From: Streptomyces gobiensis
GTDB lineage: Bacteria; Actinomycetota; Actinomycetes; Streptomycetales; Streptomycetaceae
DNA length: 64,000 nucleotides
Assembly: GCF_021216675.1 (NCBI RefSeq)
Contig: NZ_CP086120.1
Location: forward strand, 2,834,501 to 2,898,500
Reading direction: 5' to 3'
How positions within the stretch are numbered: the stretch's first letter is position 1; each line of letters opens with the position of its first letter. The notes beneath the pieces are model-generated. The model ran no database searches, was not told the DNA's origin, and worked only from the letters and a program-made list of their open reading frames with translations. Position numbers and translations under genes: made by a program. Positions 1-10,704 of this stretch are shown here, one piece after another.

Positions 1-443
1 CGAAGGCGCGGGGGGAGGCGTACCGGCAGAAGAAGCAGGCGCGCCGTGGGGGTTTGCGTTCCGGTGCGCGTCGCGATGGCCGGGATCCGCTGCCGCTGGG
101 TGCCGCGATTGAGCGGCTGAAGACCGAGCGCGGCTGGGAGATGCCGATGGCGGTGGGCGGTGTGATGGGCCGCTGGCCGCAGCTGGTGGGGGAGGATCTG
201 GCGAGACACTGTGCGCCGCGTAGCTATGACGAGCAGGAGCGGGTGCTGACGGTGCAGTGCGATTCGACGGCGTGGGCGACGCAGCTGCGGCTGCTGGCTC
301 CGCAGCTGGTGCGTCGGCTGAACGATGATCTGGGTCAGGGCAGTGTGAAGTTGATCAAGGTTTTGGGGCCCGGGGGCCCGGAGCGCCGTTATGGCCCGCT
401 GCGGGCGCCGGGGAGCCAGGGGCCCGGGGACACTTACGGGTGA
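1..443 (+). CDS. DUF721/DciA-like protein, 3' part (5' end outside window)
   Basis: The frame is open from the first base of the window, so the gene starts upstream and only about the last 146 codons are seen. The N-terminal visible part is very basic (KARGEAYRQKKQARRGG). A DUF721 core follows, with PLGAAIERL, WPQLVGEDLARHCAPRSY and a strand resembling LTVQCDSTAWATQLRLLAPQL. DUF721 proteins are related to DciA, which loads replicative helicase. In actinobacteria this gene lies between recF and gyrB, which matches gyrB downstream. The C-terminal tail is low-complexity (GPGGPERRYG...). The family call is firm; the helicase-loader role is inferred from family and locus. Confidence 0.85.
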   Translation, partial: KARGEAYRQKKQARRGGLRSGARRDGRDPLPLGAAIERLKTERGWEMPMAVGGVMGRWPQLVGEDLARHCAPRSYDEQERVLTVQCDSTAWATQLRLLAPQLVRRLNDDLGQGSVKLIKVLGPGGPERRYGPLRAPGSQGPGDTYG

Positions 444-2769
<2,326 letters not shown>

Positions 2770-2812
2770 GTCGGCCCCGGGCGCCGCATCCAGAAAGGGA
2801 CTTTGAACAGCA

Positions 2813-5404
2813 ATGGCCGACGAGATCACTCCTGATAACGCTCCAGAAGACGGCGTCGTCGTCGACACCAGCCTCGCCATGCGCGTCGAGCCGGTGACGC
2901 TTGAGACCGAGATGCAGCGTTCGTATCTCGACTACGCGATGAGCGTGATCGTCTCGCGTGCGCTGCCCGATGTCCGCGATGGCCTCAAGCCGGTGCACCG
3001 GCGGGTGCTGTACGCGATGTACGACGGCGGCTACCGGCCCGAGAAGGGCTACTACAAGTGCGCCCGTGTCGTCGGTGACGTCATGGGTACGTACCACCCG
3101 CACGGTGACTCCTCCATCTACGACGCCCTGGTCCGGCTCGCCCAGCTCTGGTCGATGCGGATGCCGCTGGTCGACTCCAACGGCAACTTCGGCTCGCCGG
3201 GCAATGACCCGGCCGCGGCCATGCGGTACACCGAGTGCCGGATGGCGCCGCTGGCCATGGAGATGCTCCGGGATATCGACGAGGAGACCGTCGACTTCCA
3301 GGACAACTACGACGGCCGTAACCAGGAGCCGACCGTCCTGCCGTCCCGCTTCCCGAACCTGCTGGTCAACGGCTCCGCGGGGATCGCGGTCGGGATGGCC
3401 ACCAATATCCCGCCGCACAATCTGCGCGAGGTGGCGGCCGGTGCCCAGTGGTATCTGGAGCACCCGGAGGCCACCAACGAAGAGCTCCTGGACGCCCTGC
3501 TGGAGCGGATCAAGGGCCCGGACTTCCCGACCGGCGCGCTGGTGGTGGGCCGCAGCGGCATCGAGGAGGCGTACCGCACCGGGCGTGGCTCGATCACGAT
3601 GCGGGCCATCGTCGAGGTTGAGGAGATCCAGGGCCGCCAGTGCCTGGTGGTCACCGAGCTGCCGTACCAGGTCAACCCGGACAATCTCGCGCTGAAGATC
3701 GCCGACCTGGTGAAGGACGGCCGGGTCGCGGGTATCGCGGACGTGCGGGATGAGACCAGCTCGCGCACCGGCCAGCGGCTGGTCATCGTTCTCAAGCGGG
3801 ACGCGGTGGCCAAGGTCGTCCTCAACAACCTCTACAAGCACACCGATCTGCAGACCAACTTCGGCGCGAATATGCTCGCCCTGGTCGACGGGGTGCCGCG
3901 CACCCTGTCGCTGGACGCGTTCATCCGCAACTGGGTCACGCACCAGATCGATGTTGTGGTGCGCCGCACCCGCTTCCGGCTGCGCAAGGCGGAGGAACGC
4001 GCCCATATTCTGCGCGGTCTGCTGAAGGCGCTGGACGCGATCGACGAGGTCATCGCGCTGATCCGGCGCAGTGACACGGTCGATGTGGCCCGCACCGGGC
4101 TGATGGACCTGCTGACGATCGACGAGATCCAGGCGAACGCGATCCTGGAGATGCAGCTGCGCCGGCTGGCCGCCCTGGAGCGGCAGAAGATCACCGCCGA
4201 GCACGATGAGCTGCAGGCGAAGATCGAGGAGTACAACGCGATCCTGGCCTCCCCGCTGCGGCAGCGCGGGATCATCAGCGAGGAGCTGGCCGCGATCGTC
4301 GAGAAGTTCGGCAATGACCGGCGCTCGCAGCTGGTGCCCTTCGAAGGTGATATGTCCATCGAGGACCTGATCGCCGAGGAGGACATCGTCGTCACCATCA
4401 CGCGTGGCGGCTATGTGAAGCGCACGAAGACCGACGACTACCGGGCGCAGAAGCGCGGCGGCAAGGGCGTACGGGGCACAAAGCTCAAGGAAGACGACAT
4501 CGTCGACCACTTCTTTGTCTCCACGACCCACCACTGGCTGCTGTTCTTCACCAACAAGGGCCGGGTCTACCGGGCCAAGGCGTACGAGCTGCCGGACGCC
4601 GGCCGGGACGCGCGCGGGCAGCATGTGGCGAACCTGCTGGCCTTCCAGCCGGATGAGAAGATCGCCGAGATCCTCGCCATCCGGGACTACGAGGCGGTGC
4701 CGTATCTGGTGCTGGCGACCAAGTCGGGTCTGGTGAAGAAGACCCCGCTGAAGGACTACGACTCGCCGCGCTCGGGCGGCGTCATCGCGATCAATCTCCG
4801 GGAGATGGACGACGGCCGCGACGATGAGCTGATCGGCGCGGAGCTGGTCTCCCCCGATGATGATCTGCTGTTGATCAGCAAGAAGGCGCAGTCGATCCGC
4901 TTCACCGCTACGGATGAAGCTCTTCGTCCGATGGGACGCGCTACCTCGGGTGTGAAGGGCATGAGTTTCCGGGAGGGCGATGAACTCCTCTCGATGAATG
5001 TTGTCCGAGCCGGTACCTTCGTGTTCACCGCCACCGATGGCGGGTACGCGAAGCGCACCAACGTGGACGAGTACCGGGTCCAGGGTCGTGGCGGTCTGGG
5101 TATCAAGGCCGCCAAGATCGTGGAAGACCGTGGCTCGCTCGTCGGCGCGCTGGTGGTGGAGGAGACGGACGAGATCCTCGCCATCACGCTCGGCGGAGGT
5201 GTGATCCGTACGCGGGTCAGTGGGGTCAGGGAGACGGGCCGTGACACGATGGGCGTCCAACTGATCAACCTGGGTAAGCGGGATGCCGTCGTCGGTATCG
5301 CCCGCAATGCCGAGGCCGGCCGCGAGGCTGAGGAAGTCGAGGCTGAGGGCCCCGCAGCGGACGCAGAGGACGCGGCGGACACAGCCACGGACAACGAGGA
5401 GTAA
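2813..5404 (+). CDS. gyrA: DNA gyrase subunit A
   Basis: This is the DNA-breaking subunit of gyrase, 863 residues. The winged-helix region contains the quinolone-determining segment [17 protein letters not shown], and the catalytic tyrosine lies in AMRYTECRM. The GyrA box of the C-terminal pinwheel is QKRGGKG, followed by repeated blades ending in [13 protein letters not shown]. The tail is acidic and alanine-rich ([21 protein letters not shown]), as in other actinobacterial GyrAs. ATG 2813 is preceded by AGAAAGGGA. The serine and aspartate usually altered in quinolone resistance look like the susceptible form, judged by eye. Confidence 0.97.
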   Translation: MADEITPDNAPEDGVVVDTSLAMRVEPVTLETEMQRSYLDYAMSVIVSRALPDVRDGLKPVHRRVLYAMYDGGYRPEKGYYKCARVVGDVMGTYHPHGDSSIYDALVRLAQLWSMRMPLVDSNGNFGSPGNDPAAAMRYTECRMAPLAMEMLRDIDEETVDFQDNYDGRNQEPTVLPSRFPNLLVNGSAGIAVGMATNIPPHNLREVAAGAQWYLEHPEATNEELLDALLERIKGPDFPTGALVVGRSGIEEAYRTGRGSITMRAIVEVEEIQGRQCLVVTELPYQVNPDNLALKIADLVKDGRVAGIADVRDETSSRTGQRLVIVLKRDAVAKVVLNNLYKHTDLQTNFGANMLALVDGVPRTLSLDAFIRNWVTHQIDVVVRRTRFRLRKAEERAHILRGLLKALDAIDEVIALIRRSDTVDVARTGLMDLLTIDEIQANAILEMQLRRLAALERQKITAEHDELQAKIEEYNAILASPLRQRGIISEELAAIVEKFGNDRRSQLVPFEGDMSIEDLIAEEDIVVTITRGGYVKRTKTDDYRAQKRGGKGVRGTKLKEDDIVDHFFVSTTHHWLLFFTNKGRVYRAKAYELPDAGRDARGQHVANLLAFQPDEKIAEILAIRDYEAVPYLVLATKSGLVKKTPLKDYDSPRSGGVIAINLREMDDGRDDELIGAELVSPDDDLLLISKKAQSIRFTATDEALRPMGRATSGVKGMSFREGDELLSMNVVRAGTFVFTATDGGYAKRTNVDEYRVQGRGGLGIKAAKIVEDRGSLVGALVVEETDEILAITLGGGVIRTRVSGVRETGRDTMGVQLINLGKRDAVVGIARNAEAGREAEEVEAEGPAADAEDAADTATDNEE

Positions 5405-5414
5405 GTCGTGAGCG

Positions 5415-5454
5415 GGACCACGGGCGGCGCGGAGATTGGCGGTGCCCGTGGTCC
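5415..5454 (+). terminator. Hairpin after gyrA
   Basis: An 11-bp inverted repeat GGACCACGGGC / GCCCGTGGTCC (5415-5425 and 5444-5454) has an 18-base loop. It lies 11 bases after the gyrA stop and has no strong T-run, as is common in Streptomyces. It may attenuate rather than end transcription into the DUF3566 gene. Confidence 0.5.
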
Positions 5455-5505
5455 GTTCGCTGACGATGGTCGCTTCCAGGCGTATCCCACCGTGGGGGAA
5501 CAACG

Positions 5506-6066
5506 ATGACGAGTGCCCAGCCCCATTCACAGCAGGCACAGCCGCAACCGCAACCACAGCCGCAATCCCAGCAGCCGCCGCACCACCCGCCGCAGGCCTA
5601 CCCGGCCCCCGGCGGCCAGCAGCAGGACTACGCGCCCGACGCCACCCAGGGCGGCGGCGTACGCCGCCCACGCACGGGAGCGCGTACCGTCCCGCGGATC
5701 CGTAAGGCGCGGCTGCGGGTGGCCAAGGCCGACCCATGGTCGGTGATGAAGGTCAGCTTTCTGCTCTCCATCGCGCTGGGTATCTGCACGATCGTCGCGG
5801 TTGCTGTGCTGTGGATGGTCATGGACGCCATGGGTGTTTTTGAGACCATCGGCAGGACGATCAGCGAGGCCACCGAATCGACGGAGAGCGGCGGCTTCGA
5901 CCTGGAATCCTTCCTGTCGCTGCCCCGCGTGCTGACCTTCACCTCCATTATCGCGGTGATCGACGTGGTCCTGGCCACGGCGCTGGCCACCCTGGGGGCC
6001 TTCATCTACAACCTGTCCGCCGGTTTCGTCGGCGGTGTGGAGCTCACCCTGGCCGAGGACGAGTAA
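5506..6066 (+). CDS. DUF3566 transmembrane protein
   Basis: A 186-residue membrane protein. Residues 1-60 are Gln/Pro-rich and disordered, with runs of QPQPQPQ. A basic stretch (RIRKARLRVAKADPWSVMKVS) leads into transmembrane helix 1 at about 82-105. A Ser/Glu-rich loop precedes helix 2 at about 143-168, and the end is acidic (LTLAEDE). This architecture and its place directly after gyrA match the DUF3566 family, also seen next to gyrA in mycobacteria. The function is not established. ATG 5506 has GGGGGAA upstream. Confidence 0.9.
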   Translation: MTSAQPHSQQAQPQPQPQPQSQQPPHHPPQAYPAPGGQQQDYAPDATQGGGVRRPRTGARTVPRIRKARLRVAKADPWSVMKVSFLLSIALGICTIVAVAVLWMVMDAMGVFETIGRTISEATESTESGGFDLESFLSLPRVLTFTSIIAVIDVVLATALATLGAFIYNLSAGFVGGVELTLAEDE

Positions 6067-6095
6067 GCCCTGCCGGCGGTGGCTGAGAACGGATT

Positions 6096-6124
6096 TTGGG
6101 GCACGGCCAGGAATGCGCTAATCT
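6096..6124 (+). promoter_or_regulatory. Candidate tRNA-Ile promoter
   Basis: TTGGGG (6096-6101) and TAATCT (6119-6124) are separated by 17 bases, and the tRNA-Ile gene begins 14 bases later. The same GCTAATCTT context occurs upstream of tRNA-Leu at 41185-41193, which supports a shared -10 element for stable RNA genes. Confidence 0.5.
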
Positions 6125-6137
6125 TTCGGTGCAGCGC

Positions 6138-6211
6138 GGGGCTATAGCTCAGACGGTTAGAGCGCTTCCCTGATAAGGAAGAGGCCACAGGTTCAAGTCC
6201 TGTTAGCCCCA
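6138..6211 (+). tRNA. tRNA-Ile (GAT)
   Basis: A 74-base cloverleaf. The acceptor is GGGGCTA / TAGCCCC with discriminator A. The D-arm is AGCTCAGACGGTTAGAGC. The anticodon stem is CTTCC/GGAAG with loop CTGATAA, placing anticodon GAT at 6172-6174. The T-arm carries GGTTCAAGTCC. CCA is not encoded. The position after gyrA/DUF3566 is the standard one in Streptomyces. Confidence 0.97.
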
Positions 6212-6331
6212 CCGCGAGGATTGGCCCGGCCGGAGAAATCTCCGACCGGGCCGATCGCTTTTGGTTACGCGCGAGTTGGGTATCATCGGGCGCCAGAAGG
6301 TCCCAACGTCTCTGAAGGACGAGGTAACGCC

Positions 6332-6466
6332 GTGAAGAAGCTCCTCCTGGTCGCGCTGGCCGCCATCGGCGGACTCCTCGTGTACCGCCAGATCCAGGCG
6401 GACCGTGCCGAGCAGGACCTGTGGACGGAGGCAACTGACTCCGTGCCCGCCGGTCCGGGTGTCTGA
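6332..6466 (+). CDS. DLW-39 family small protein
   Basis: A 44-residue protein from GTG 6332: a short basic start (VKKLL), a hydrophobic helix (LVALAAIGGLLVYRQIQ), then DRAEQDLWTEATDSV. The EQDLWTEATD segment carries the Asp-Leu-Trp signature of the DLW-39 family, normally found between the tRNA-Ile and tRNA-Ala genes near gyrA. GAGG lies seven bases before the start. It is likely an inner-membrane single-span microprotein of unknown function. A strong terminator follows within 15 bases. Confidence 0.85.
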   Translation: MKKLLLVALAAIGGLLVYRQIQADRAEQDLWTEATDSVPAGPGV

Positions 6467-6480
6467 GAGACCAGCAGCAC

Positions 6481-6514
6481 CGACGAAGCCCCGGCTCAGG
6501 CCGGGGCTTCGTCG
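6481..6514 (+). terminator. Strong hairpin terminator after DLW-39 gene
   Basis: A perfect 15-bp stem runs from CGACGAAGCCCCGGC (6481-6495) to GCCGGGGCTTCGTCG (6500-6514) around a TCAG loop. It starts 15 bases after the DLW-39 stop and closes the gyrA-side transcription unit. Confidence 0.85.
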
Positions 6515-6777
6515 TGTTGCGGGACCGTGACGTACCTGCCCTTGAGGTGTGCAAGAGCAAACGAATACGGTGCTTGCGCTGCCTGCCGCGCTGGTTCCGG
6601 CGCGCCAGGCGGATCCGTGTATCGGTACAGCCGGGAAGGTCAGGGCCAGGACTGGGCCAGGACCTGGCTCTGCCCGGCGCCCTGGGGCGGCACTGACGGC
6701 ACGTCTTGGGGAGCGGCCCAGACTTAGCCAGCCGGCGGATCAGGGGGAGGCAGGGCACGGCAGGTATCCAACGCCGG
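6515..6777. other. Non-coding gap
   Basis: Between the DLW-39 terminator and the VWA remnant. Several short open frames exist, but none has a plausible start with recognisable protein features. I see no repeat or RNA gene here. Confidence 0.5.
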
Positions 6778-7169
6778 ATGACGATGCTCACTGGTGAGGT
6801 GCTGGGTGCGGTGCCGGGCGTCCCAGTGGCCGTTGCTGATGGCAATGGCAGCCTGGTGATGGTGCTCGACTCATCCGGTCCGATGGGCGACGACGACGGC
6901 TCCGGAAGCACCCGTATCGGGGCGGCCCGCAACGCCGTGGGGTCCGTGGTGGACAGCCCGCTCGACGGTTACCCGACCGGGCTGCGGCTCTGCGGGGCGG
7001 GAAGCCGACCGCCGTCTCGGGGACGGTCACCTCGGTGCGGCAGGGCGGCGATTACTGCATCGCGGTCCCGCTCGGCGATTCCGGGGACGCCGGGGCGGTG
7101 ATGGCTCCGGCGGTGCAGGATGGTCCGGGCCGGTGGGCGCGGCCGTGCATGCGCGGTGTCGTGGCGTAA
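6778..7169 (+). pseudogene. Decayed VWA-domain protein gene
   Basis: The frame from ATG 6778 reads SLVMVLDSSGPMGDDDGSGS, then TRIGAARNAVGSVVDS and DGYPTGLRLCGAG. This resembles the start of a von Willebrand factor A domain, with the MIDAS motif DxSGxM (DSSGPM). The resemblance stops at about 7000. A second frame (KPTAVSGTVTSVRQGGDYC, then IAVPLGDSGDAG) continues to a TAA at 7167-7169. The remainder is far too short for a VWA domain of about 180 residues. I read it as a gene that lost its middle and shifted frame. Streptomyces often has an intact VWA gene next to a homologue of the following gene (general knowledge, not checked here). Confidence 0.55.
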
Positions 7170-7221
7170 GGCGGTAGGGGGCGGTAAGGGGAATGATCAC
7201 GGATACGACGAGGGGTGGCGC

Positions 7222-8592
7222 GTGGTGAAGTGGCGCACGAAGGGTACGGGCGCGCGGATCGCCGCCGCCGTGGTGACGCTGTGCGCGGTAGCGGTCCTGC
7301 CGGGTCAGGCGGCGGCGGCCGAGGTGCCGGAGTATCAGATGGCTGAGGAGGCCAAGCCCATCAAGGGCGCCGCGAGCAGCGGAGACGCTCCGGAAATCAA
7401 GCCGGGCTTCTACACCGACACCATCGCGCGGGGCGAGGAGAAGTACTACAGCGTCACTCTGGACGCCACCTCGACCGCCTATATCTCCGCGGTCGCGGCA
7501 CCGAAGCCCGGCACCAAGGTGGCGTCCTACGGGGACGGTATTGAGCTGGAGTTGAAGACCACCAGCGGTGAGAAGTGCGACACCAGCGGTGCGGCGTCCT
7601 TCAAGGGCGGTGAGGTGTCGTACCCGATCGGTGACTACGCGGCCCGCCGGATCGGCGGCGGTATCGACACCTGCCAGCAGGCCGGGCCGTATCTCTTCTC
7701 GGTCAAGCGCAAGGGCAAGGCGGCCTCCGATCCCGGTGAGTGGCCGGTCGAGATCCGCTATATGCGGGAGCCCGGTCTCAAGGGCAGCATTCCGGGGCCG
7801 CCCGGCCAGGGCACCTGGAGTTCAGAGCCGCCCACCCAGCCCACCGGGCAGGCCGACCAGGCCAAGGGCGGCACCAGCCTCAATGACGCCGGTGCGATAG
7901 GGCCCGGGGTATGGAAGGACCGGATCCAGCCGGGCGAGACCCGCTTCTACCGGGTGCCGGTCGACTGGGGGCAGCAGCTCTTCGCCGCGGCCGAACTGCC
8001 CAACGCCGAGCAGCAGGAGGAGGGATCGTCCAAGTATGTCTCCAAGGCGCTGGGACTGAATCTGTTCAACCCCGCACGGGCCGACATCGTGGATGACAAC
8101 TTCACCTCGTATGACGGTGACCAGGCATCGGCCCCGCTGGGACTGCGGCCAGTGGAGTACGGCAACCGCTTTGACGACGAGGGTCGCGGGGCGAGCATCG
8201 CCGGGTGGTACTACCTTCAGGTCACCGTGCACCAGGACCTCGCGCAGTACTTCCCCAAGGGCGCGAACGTCACCCTCCGGGTCAAGTTCAGGGGCGAGCC
8301 CAAGGAGGCTCCCGACTACGACGGTGACGCCGTGGCCGCGGGCTTCGGCGTCACCGATGAGGACAGGAAGGCCGCTGAGCAGGGCCTGACGGCGGCCGAT
8401 GTCGCGGACAGTGACAGCAAGCAGCTCATCGCCTGGGCCGGAATCGGCGCGGGCACCGTGCTGATCCTCGGGCTTGCCCTGTGGGTACTGATCGCCCGCC
8501 GCCGAGCCGCGGCCGCTGCCGCGCAGCCGCCGTACCCCACCACCGTGCATCAGCAGCCGGGCTATGGGCCACCGGACGGCTGGCAGCGGTAG
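7222..8592 (+). CDS. Secreted, C-terminally membrane-anchored protein
   Basis: 456 residues from GTG 7222 (GAGGGG six bases upstream; GTG 7225 is an alternative). An N-terminal signal peptide (RIAAAVVTLCAVAVLPGQAAAA) precedes a long extracellular region. A transmembrane helix lies near the C-terminus (LIAWAGIGAGTVLILGLALW), followed by a basic stop-transfer (IARRRAAAAA) and a Pro-rich cytoplasmic tail. The ectodomain has two similar halves, each with a phrase like IxxGExxYYxV or IQPGETRFYRV, suggesting duplicated beta-sandwich modules. No catalytic motif is visible. It is probably a surface partner of the decayed VWA protein upstream; function unknown. Confidence 0.75.
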   Translation: MVKWRTKGTGARIAAAVVTLCAVAVLPGQAAAAEVPEYQMAEEAKPIKGAASSGDAPEIKPGFYTDTIARGEEKYYSVTLDATSTAYISAVAAPKPGTKVASYGDGIELELKTTSGEKCDTSGAASFKGGEVSYPIGDYAARRIGGGIDTCQQAGPYLFSVKRKGKAASDPGEWPVEIRYMREPGLKGSIPGPPGQGTWSSEPPTQPTGQADQAKGGTSLNDAGAIGPGVWKDRIQPGETRFYRVPVDWGQQLFAAAELPNAEQQEEGSSKYVSKALGLNLFNPARADIVDDNFTSYDGDQASAPLGLRPVEYGNRFDDEGRGASIAGWYYLQVTVHQDLAQYFPKGANVTLRVKFRGEPKEAPDYDGDAVAAGFGVTDEDRKAAEQGLTAADVADSDSKQLIAWAGIGAGTVLILGLALWVLIARRRAAAAAAQPPYPTTVHQQPGYGPPDGWQR

Positions 8593-8630
8593 CGGCCAGC
8601 CGGTCAGCCAGCCGGTCAGCGGTCAGTTAG

Positions 8631-9830
8631 TCAGGACTGGGTGAGCGCCCAGATCCCTACCGCGAAACAGAGCAAAGCGACCACCAGCACCGGGACCGCC
8701 ACCTTCGGGGGCGGTCCCGGCCGCTTCATGGACCCCGGAACGGGCGCGTGCGGTGGCGTATGCGGCTGGGGCTGAGGCTGTGGCTGGTACGACGCATACG
8801 GTGACTGAGCCTGCCCCGGGGGCGGCGTTGGCGTCGGCGGAGTGCTCGGCTGCTGCGGTACCGGCATGCTGGTGGGCGGCGCCAGATGGAAGCTCCCCGT
8901 CTCCGAGGACGGGGTCGGCGGTGTGGGGAACGCCGCGGGCACGGTGGCCGCGATCGGTCCGTCCGGGCTGAACTCGGCGGGCAGTGGCCCGATATGGTCG
9001 AAGACCTCTACGGCCTCGTTCTCCGGCGTGGCGTCGGCCGCCAGCATCTCCGCCGCACCTGCGAGCGCCTTGCGGGCCCCGACGGCCGTCTTGAACCGGG
9101 CCTGCGGGTCTGGGTGCAGCAGATTGGCCAGCACCTGCCACAGTGGCTCCGGCAACCCGGCGGGCGCGGGCGGTATCCCGTGCTGATACGCCTCCACCAG
9201 CGCCCGGGCGTCCGGCTTCTTGCCGCTGAGCAGATAGAGCGCTACCAGGCCCACCGCGTAGAGATCGGCGGTGAAGTCCGGGTCGGCGCCCAGCATCTGC
9301 TCCGGGGCGAAGTAACCGGGCGTGCCCACCACATAGTTGGTCTCGGTCAGCCTCGGTTCACCCTTGCGCATCGCGATACCGAAGTCGGACAGGCGCAGAT
9401 GCGGCCGGCCGGTTCCGGTCGCCTCCAGCAGGATGTTGGCGGGCTTGATGTCCCGGTGCACCACGTCCTCCGCGTGCACCGCGTTCAGTCCGGAAAGCAG
9501 CTGGTCCAGGAGCGTACAGACGAAGCTGGGCGGCAGCGGACCGTAGTCCGCGATGAGATGGGCGAGCGAGCCACCGCTGACCAGGTCCATGGTGAACAGG
9601 ACCTTGTCGTCGTCGGCGGCCCAGCTGGCGGGCGCCAGCACATGCGGATGATCGATACGCAGCGCTTGCTCACGTACGAAGCGCAGCAGGGTGTGCGCAT
9701 CGCTCTGCTGCAGCACCTTGGCCGCCACATACCGCTTGCGGCGTTGGTCCCAGGCCCGCCAGACCGCCCCCACCCCGCCGCGCCCTATCGGGTCGATCAG
9801 CTCGTACCGGCCCGCGAAGACCTCGCCCAT
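8631..9830 (-). CDS. Serine/threonine protein kinase, C-terminal membrane anchor
   Basis: A 399-residue Hanks-type kinase. The glycine loop is IGRGGVGAVW, the invariant Lys lies in VAAKVL, the catalytic loop is HRDIKPANILL, and DFGIA and the APEQM activation segment are present. Residues about 295-375 are a Pro/Gln-rich linker. The end is a single hydrophobic helix (VAVPVLVVALLCFAVGIWAL) with only TQS after it. The kinase is therefore cytoplasmic, anchored by a C-terminal tail, with no extracellular sensor. The start MGEVFAGRYELI is standard for the family. It is convergent with the secreted protein gene, ending 38 bases away. Confidence 0.92.
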   Translation of the reverse strand: MGEVFAGRYELIDPIGRGGVGAVWRAWDQRRKRYVAAKVLQQSDAHTLLRFVREQALRIDHPHVLAPASWAADDDKVLFTMDLVSGGSLAHLIADYGPLPPSFVCTLLDQLLSGLNAVHAEDVVHRDIKPANILLEATGTGRPHLRLSDFGIAMRKGEPRLTETNYVVGTPGYFAPEQMLGADPDFTADLYAVGLVALYLLSGKKPDARALVEAYQHGIPPAPAGLPEPLWQVLANLLHPDPQARFKTAVGARKALAGAAEMLAADATPENEAVEVFDHIGPLPAEFSPDGPIAATVPAAFPTPPTPSSETGSFHLAPPTSMPVPQQPSTPPTPTPPPGQAQSPYASYQPQPQPQPHTPPHAPVPGSMKRPGPPPKVAVPVLVVALLCFAVGIWALTQS

Positions 9831-9870
9831 GCTGCCGTGCCTGTCCTCTCAGTCAGCTCGATCAGCTCAG

Positions 9871-10419
9871 TCAGCCCTGGTGGGCTTCGTAGTGCTTGAC
9901 GGCGTCCGAGGTTTTGCCAGCGCCGTACACCCGAAGGAACTCTGCCAGCTCCGGGTGGCTGTCGGCGAGTGTCTGCGACGCCTCGATGATGTCCTGGGCG
10001 TCCGAGATCGAGCGCAGCAGCGCCTGAATTTCCCGCACGGCGCGCTTCACCGTCGTCTGCTGCCCTGAAGTGCTGGTGTTCGAGGTGCTGTTGAGCACAC
10101 TCTGTCCGGCGGTACGGCGGATCTCGTCCATCCGCTGGGTGGCCTCGGCGGCACTCACATGCCCGCTCGCGACCTCCGCGGCCAGCTCCTGAAGTGCTTG
10201 CACCCGCTGTACGACGGCCGGGTTTCCGATCTTGGCGCGCTGTCCGCTCATCAGCTGGGAGAGCATGGGAGCCGACAGCCCGAGCACCGTGGCGAGCCGA
10301 GCCTGGTTGAGGCCCAGATCATCGATCAGCCGACGGAAGAGAGTCCCGAGTGGTTCGCCATACCAGGCGCTCTGCAGCTCGCGCGCCTTCGCCGTGGATT
10401 CCTGCTGTGCTGCGTCCAT
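9871..10419 (-). CDS. XRE-type helix-turn-helix DNA-binding protein
   Basis: 182 residues. A lambda-repressor-like helix-turn-helix occupies about residues 28-65: LFRRLIDDLGLNQARLATVL then GLSAPMLSQLMSGQRAKIG. The middle is a low-complexity Ser/Thr linker (SVLNSTSNTSTSGQQTT). The C-terminal half is predicted helical (VREIQALLRSISDAQDIIEA). It lies 40 bases upstream of the kinase gene on the same strand, so the two may be co-transcribed. Target genes are unknown. Confidence 0.85.
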   Translation of the reverse strand: MDAAQQESTAKARELQSAWYGEPLGTLFRRLIDDLGLNQARLATVLGLSAPMLSQLMSGQRAKIGNPAVVQRVQALQELAAEVASGHVSAAEATQRMDEIRRTAGQSVLNSTSNTSTSGQQTTVKRAVREIQALLRSISDAQDIIEASQTLADSHPELAEFLRVYGAGKTSDAVKHYEAHQG

Positions 10420-10548
10420 GAATCTCTCCCCTGAGTCTCCCCTGTCCGCTTCGCGCCAGCGAACTTGCGGAGCATCCTACGGAGCCGGTGTGCCCGGGGC
10501 GATACCCGGTCGGAAACAGGCCGGGGGACCGGGTACTCTAGGGCCAGC

Positions 10549-10621
10549 GGGGCCTTAGCTCAGTTGGTAGAGCGCTGTCTTTGCATGGCAGATGTCAGGA
10601 GTTCGACTCTCCTAGGCTCCA
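10549..10621 (+). tRNA. tRNA-Ala (TGC), integration site of the element
   Basis: A 73-base cloverleaf with acceptor GGGGCCT / AGGCTCC and discriminator A. The anticodon stem is CTGTC/GGCAG with loop TTTGCAT, giving anticodon TGC at 10582-10584. The T-arm is intact and CCA is not encoded. From 10580 onward its sequence belongs to the 46-bp repeat found again at 23716-23761. The 3' half was therefore supplied by the element on integration and the gene stays functional. Confidence 0.97.
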
Positions 10622-10625
10622 CTCG
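10580..10625 (+). repeat. attL: 46-bp direct repeat, left end of integrated element
   Basis: Identical over 46 bases to 23716-23761. It covers the tRNA-Ala anticodon loop through the discriminator plus four bases (ends ...CTCCACTCG). Both copies are followed by different but similarly folded hairpins. A tRNA 3'-end identity block next to an integrase gene is the usual footprint of a tyrosine-recombinase integrative element. Confidence 0.93.
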
Positions 10626-10629
10626 TTTG

Positions 10630-10664
10630 ACCAGCCAGGACGCCGTATCGGCGCCCTGGCTGGT
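10630..10664 (+). terminator. Hairpin after tRNA-Ala, element-borne copy
   Basis: ACCAGCCAGG (10630-10639) pairs with CCTGGCTGGT (10655-10664), with a further inner CGCC/GGCG pairing. It follows attL, so it came with the element and replaces the chromosomal terminator now at 23765-23799. Confidence 0.7.
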
Positions 10665-10704
10665 TCCACATGCCCATCAGGAATCCCATCAATACGGTCC
10701 GGGC

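Noticed and set aside
8753..9899. Plus-strand frames of up to 337 codons across the kinase gene
   Set aside because: Shadow of the minus-strand kinase, whose motifs are complete.
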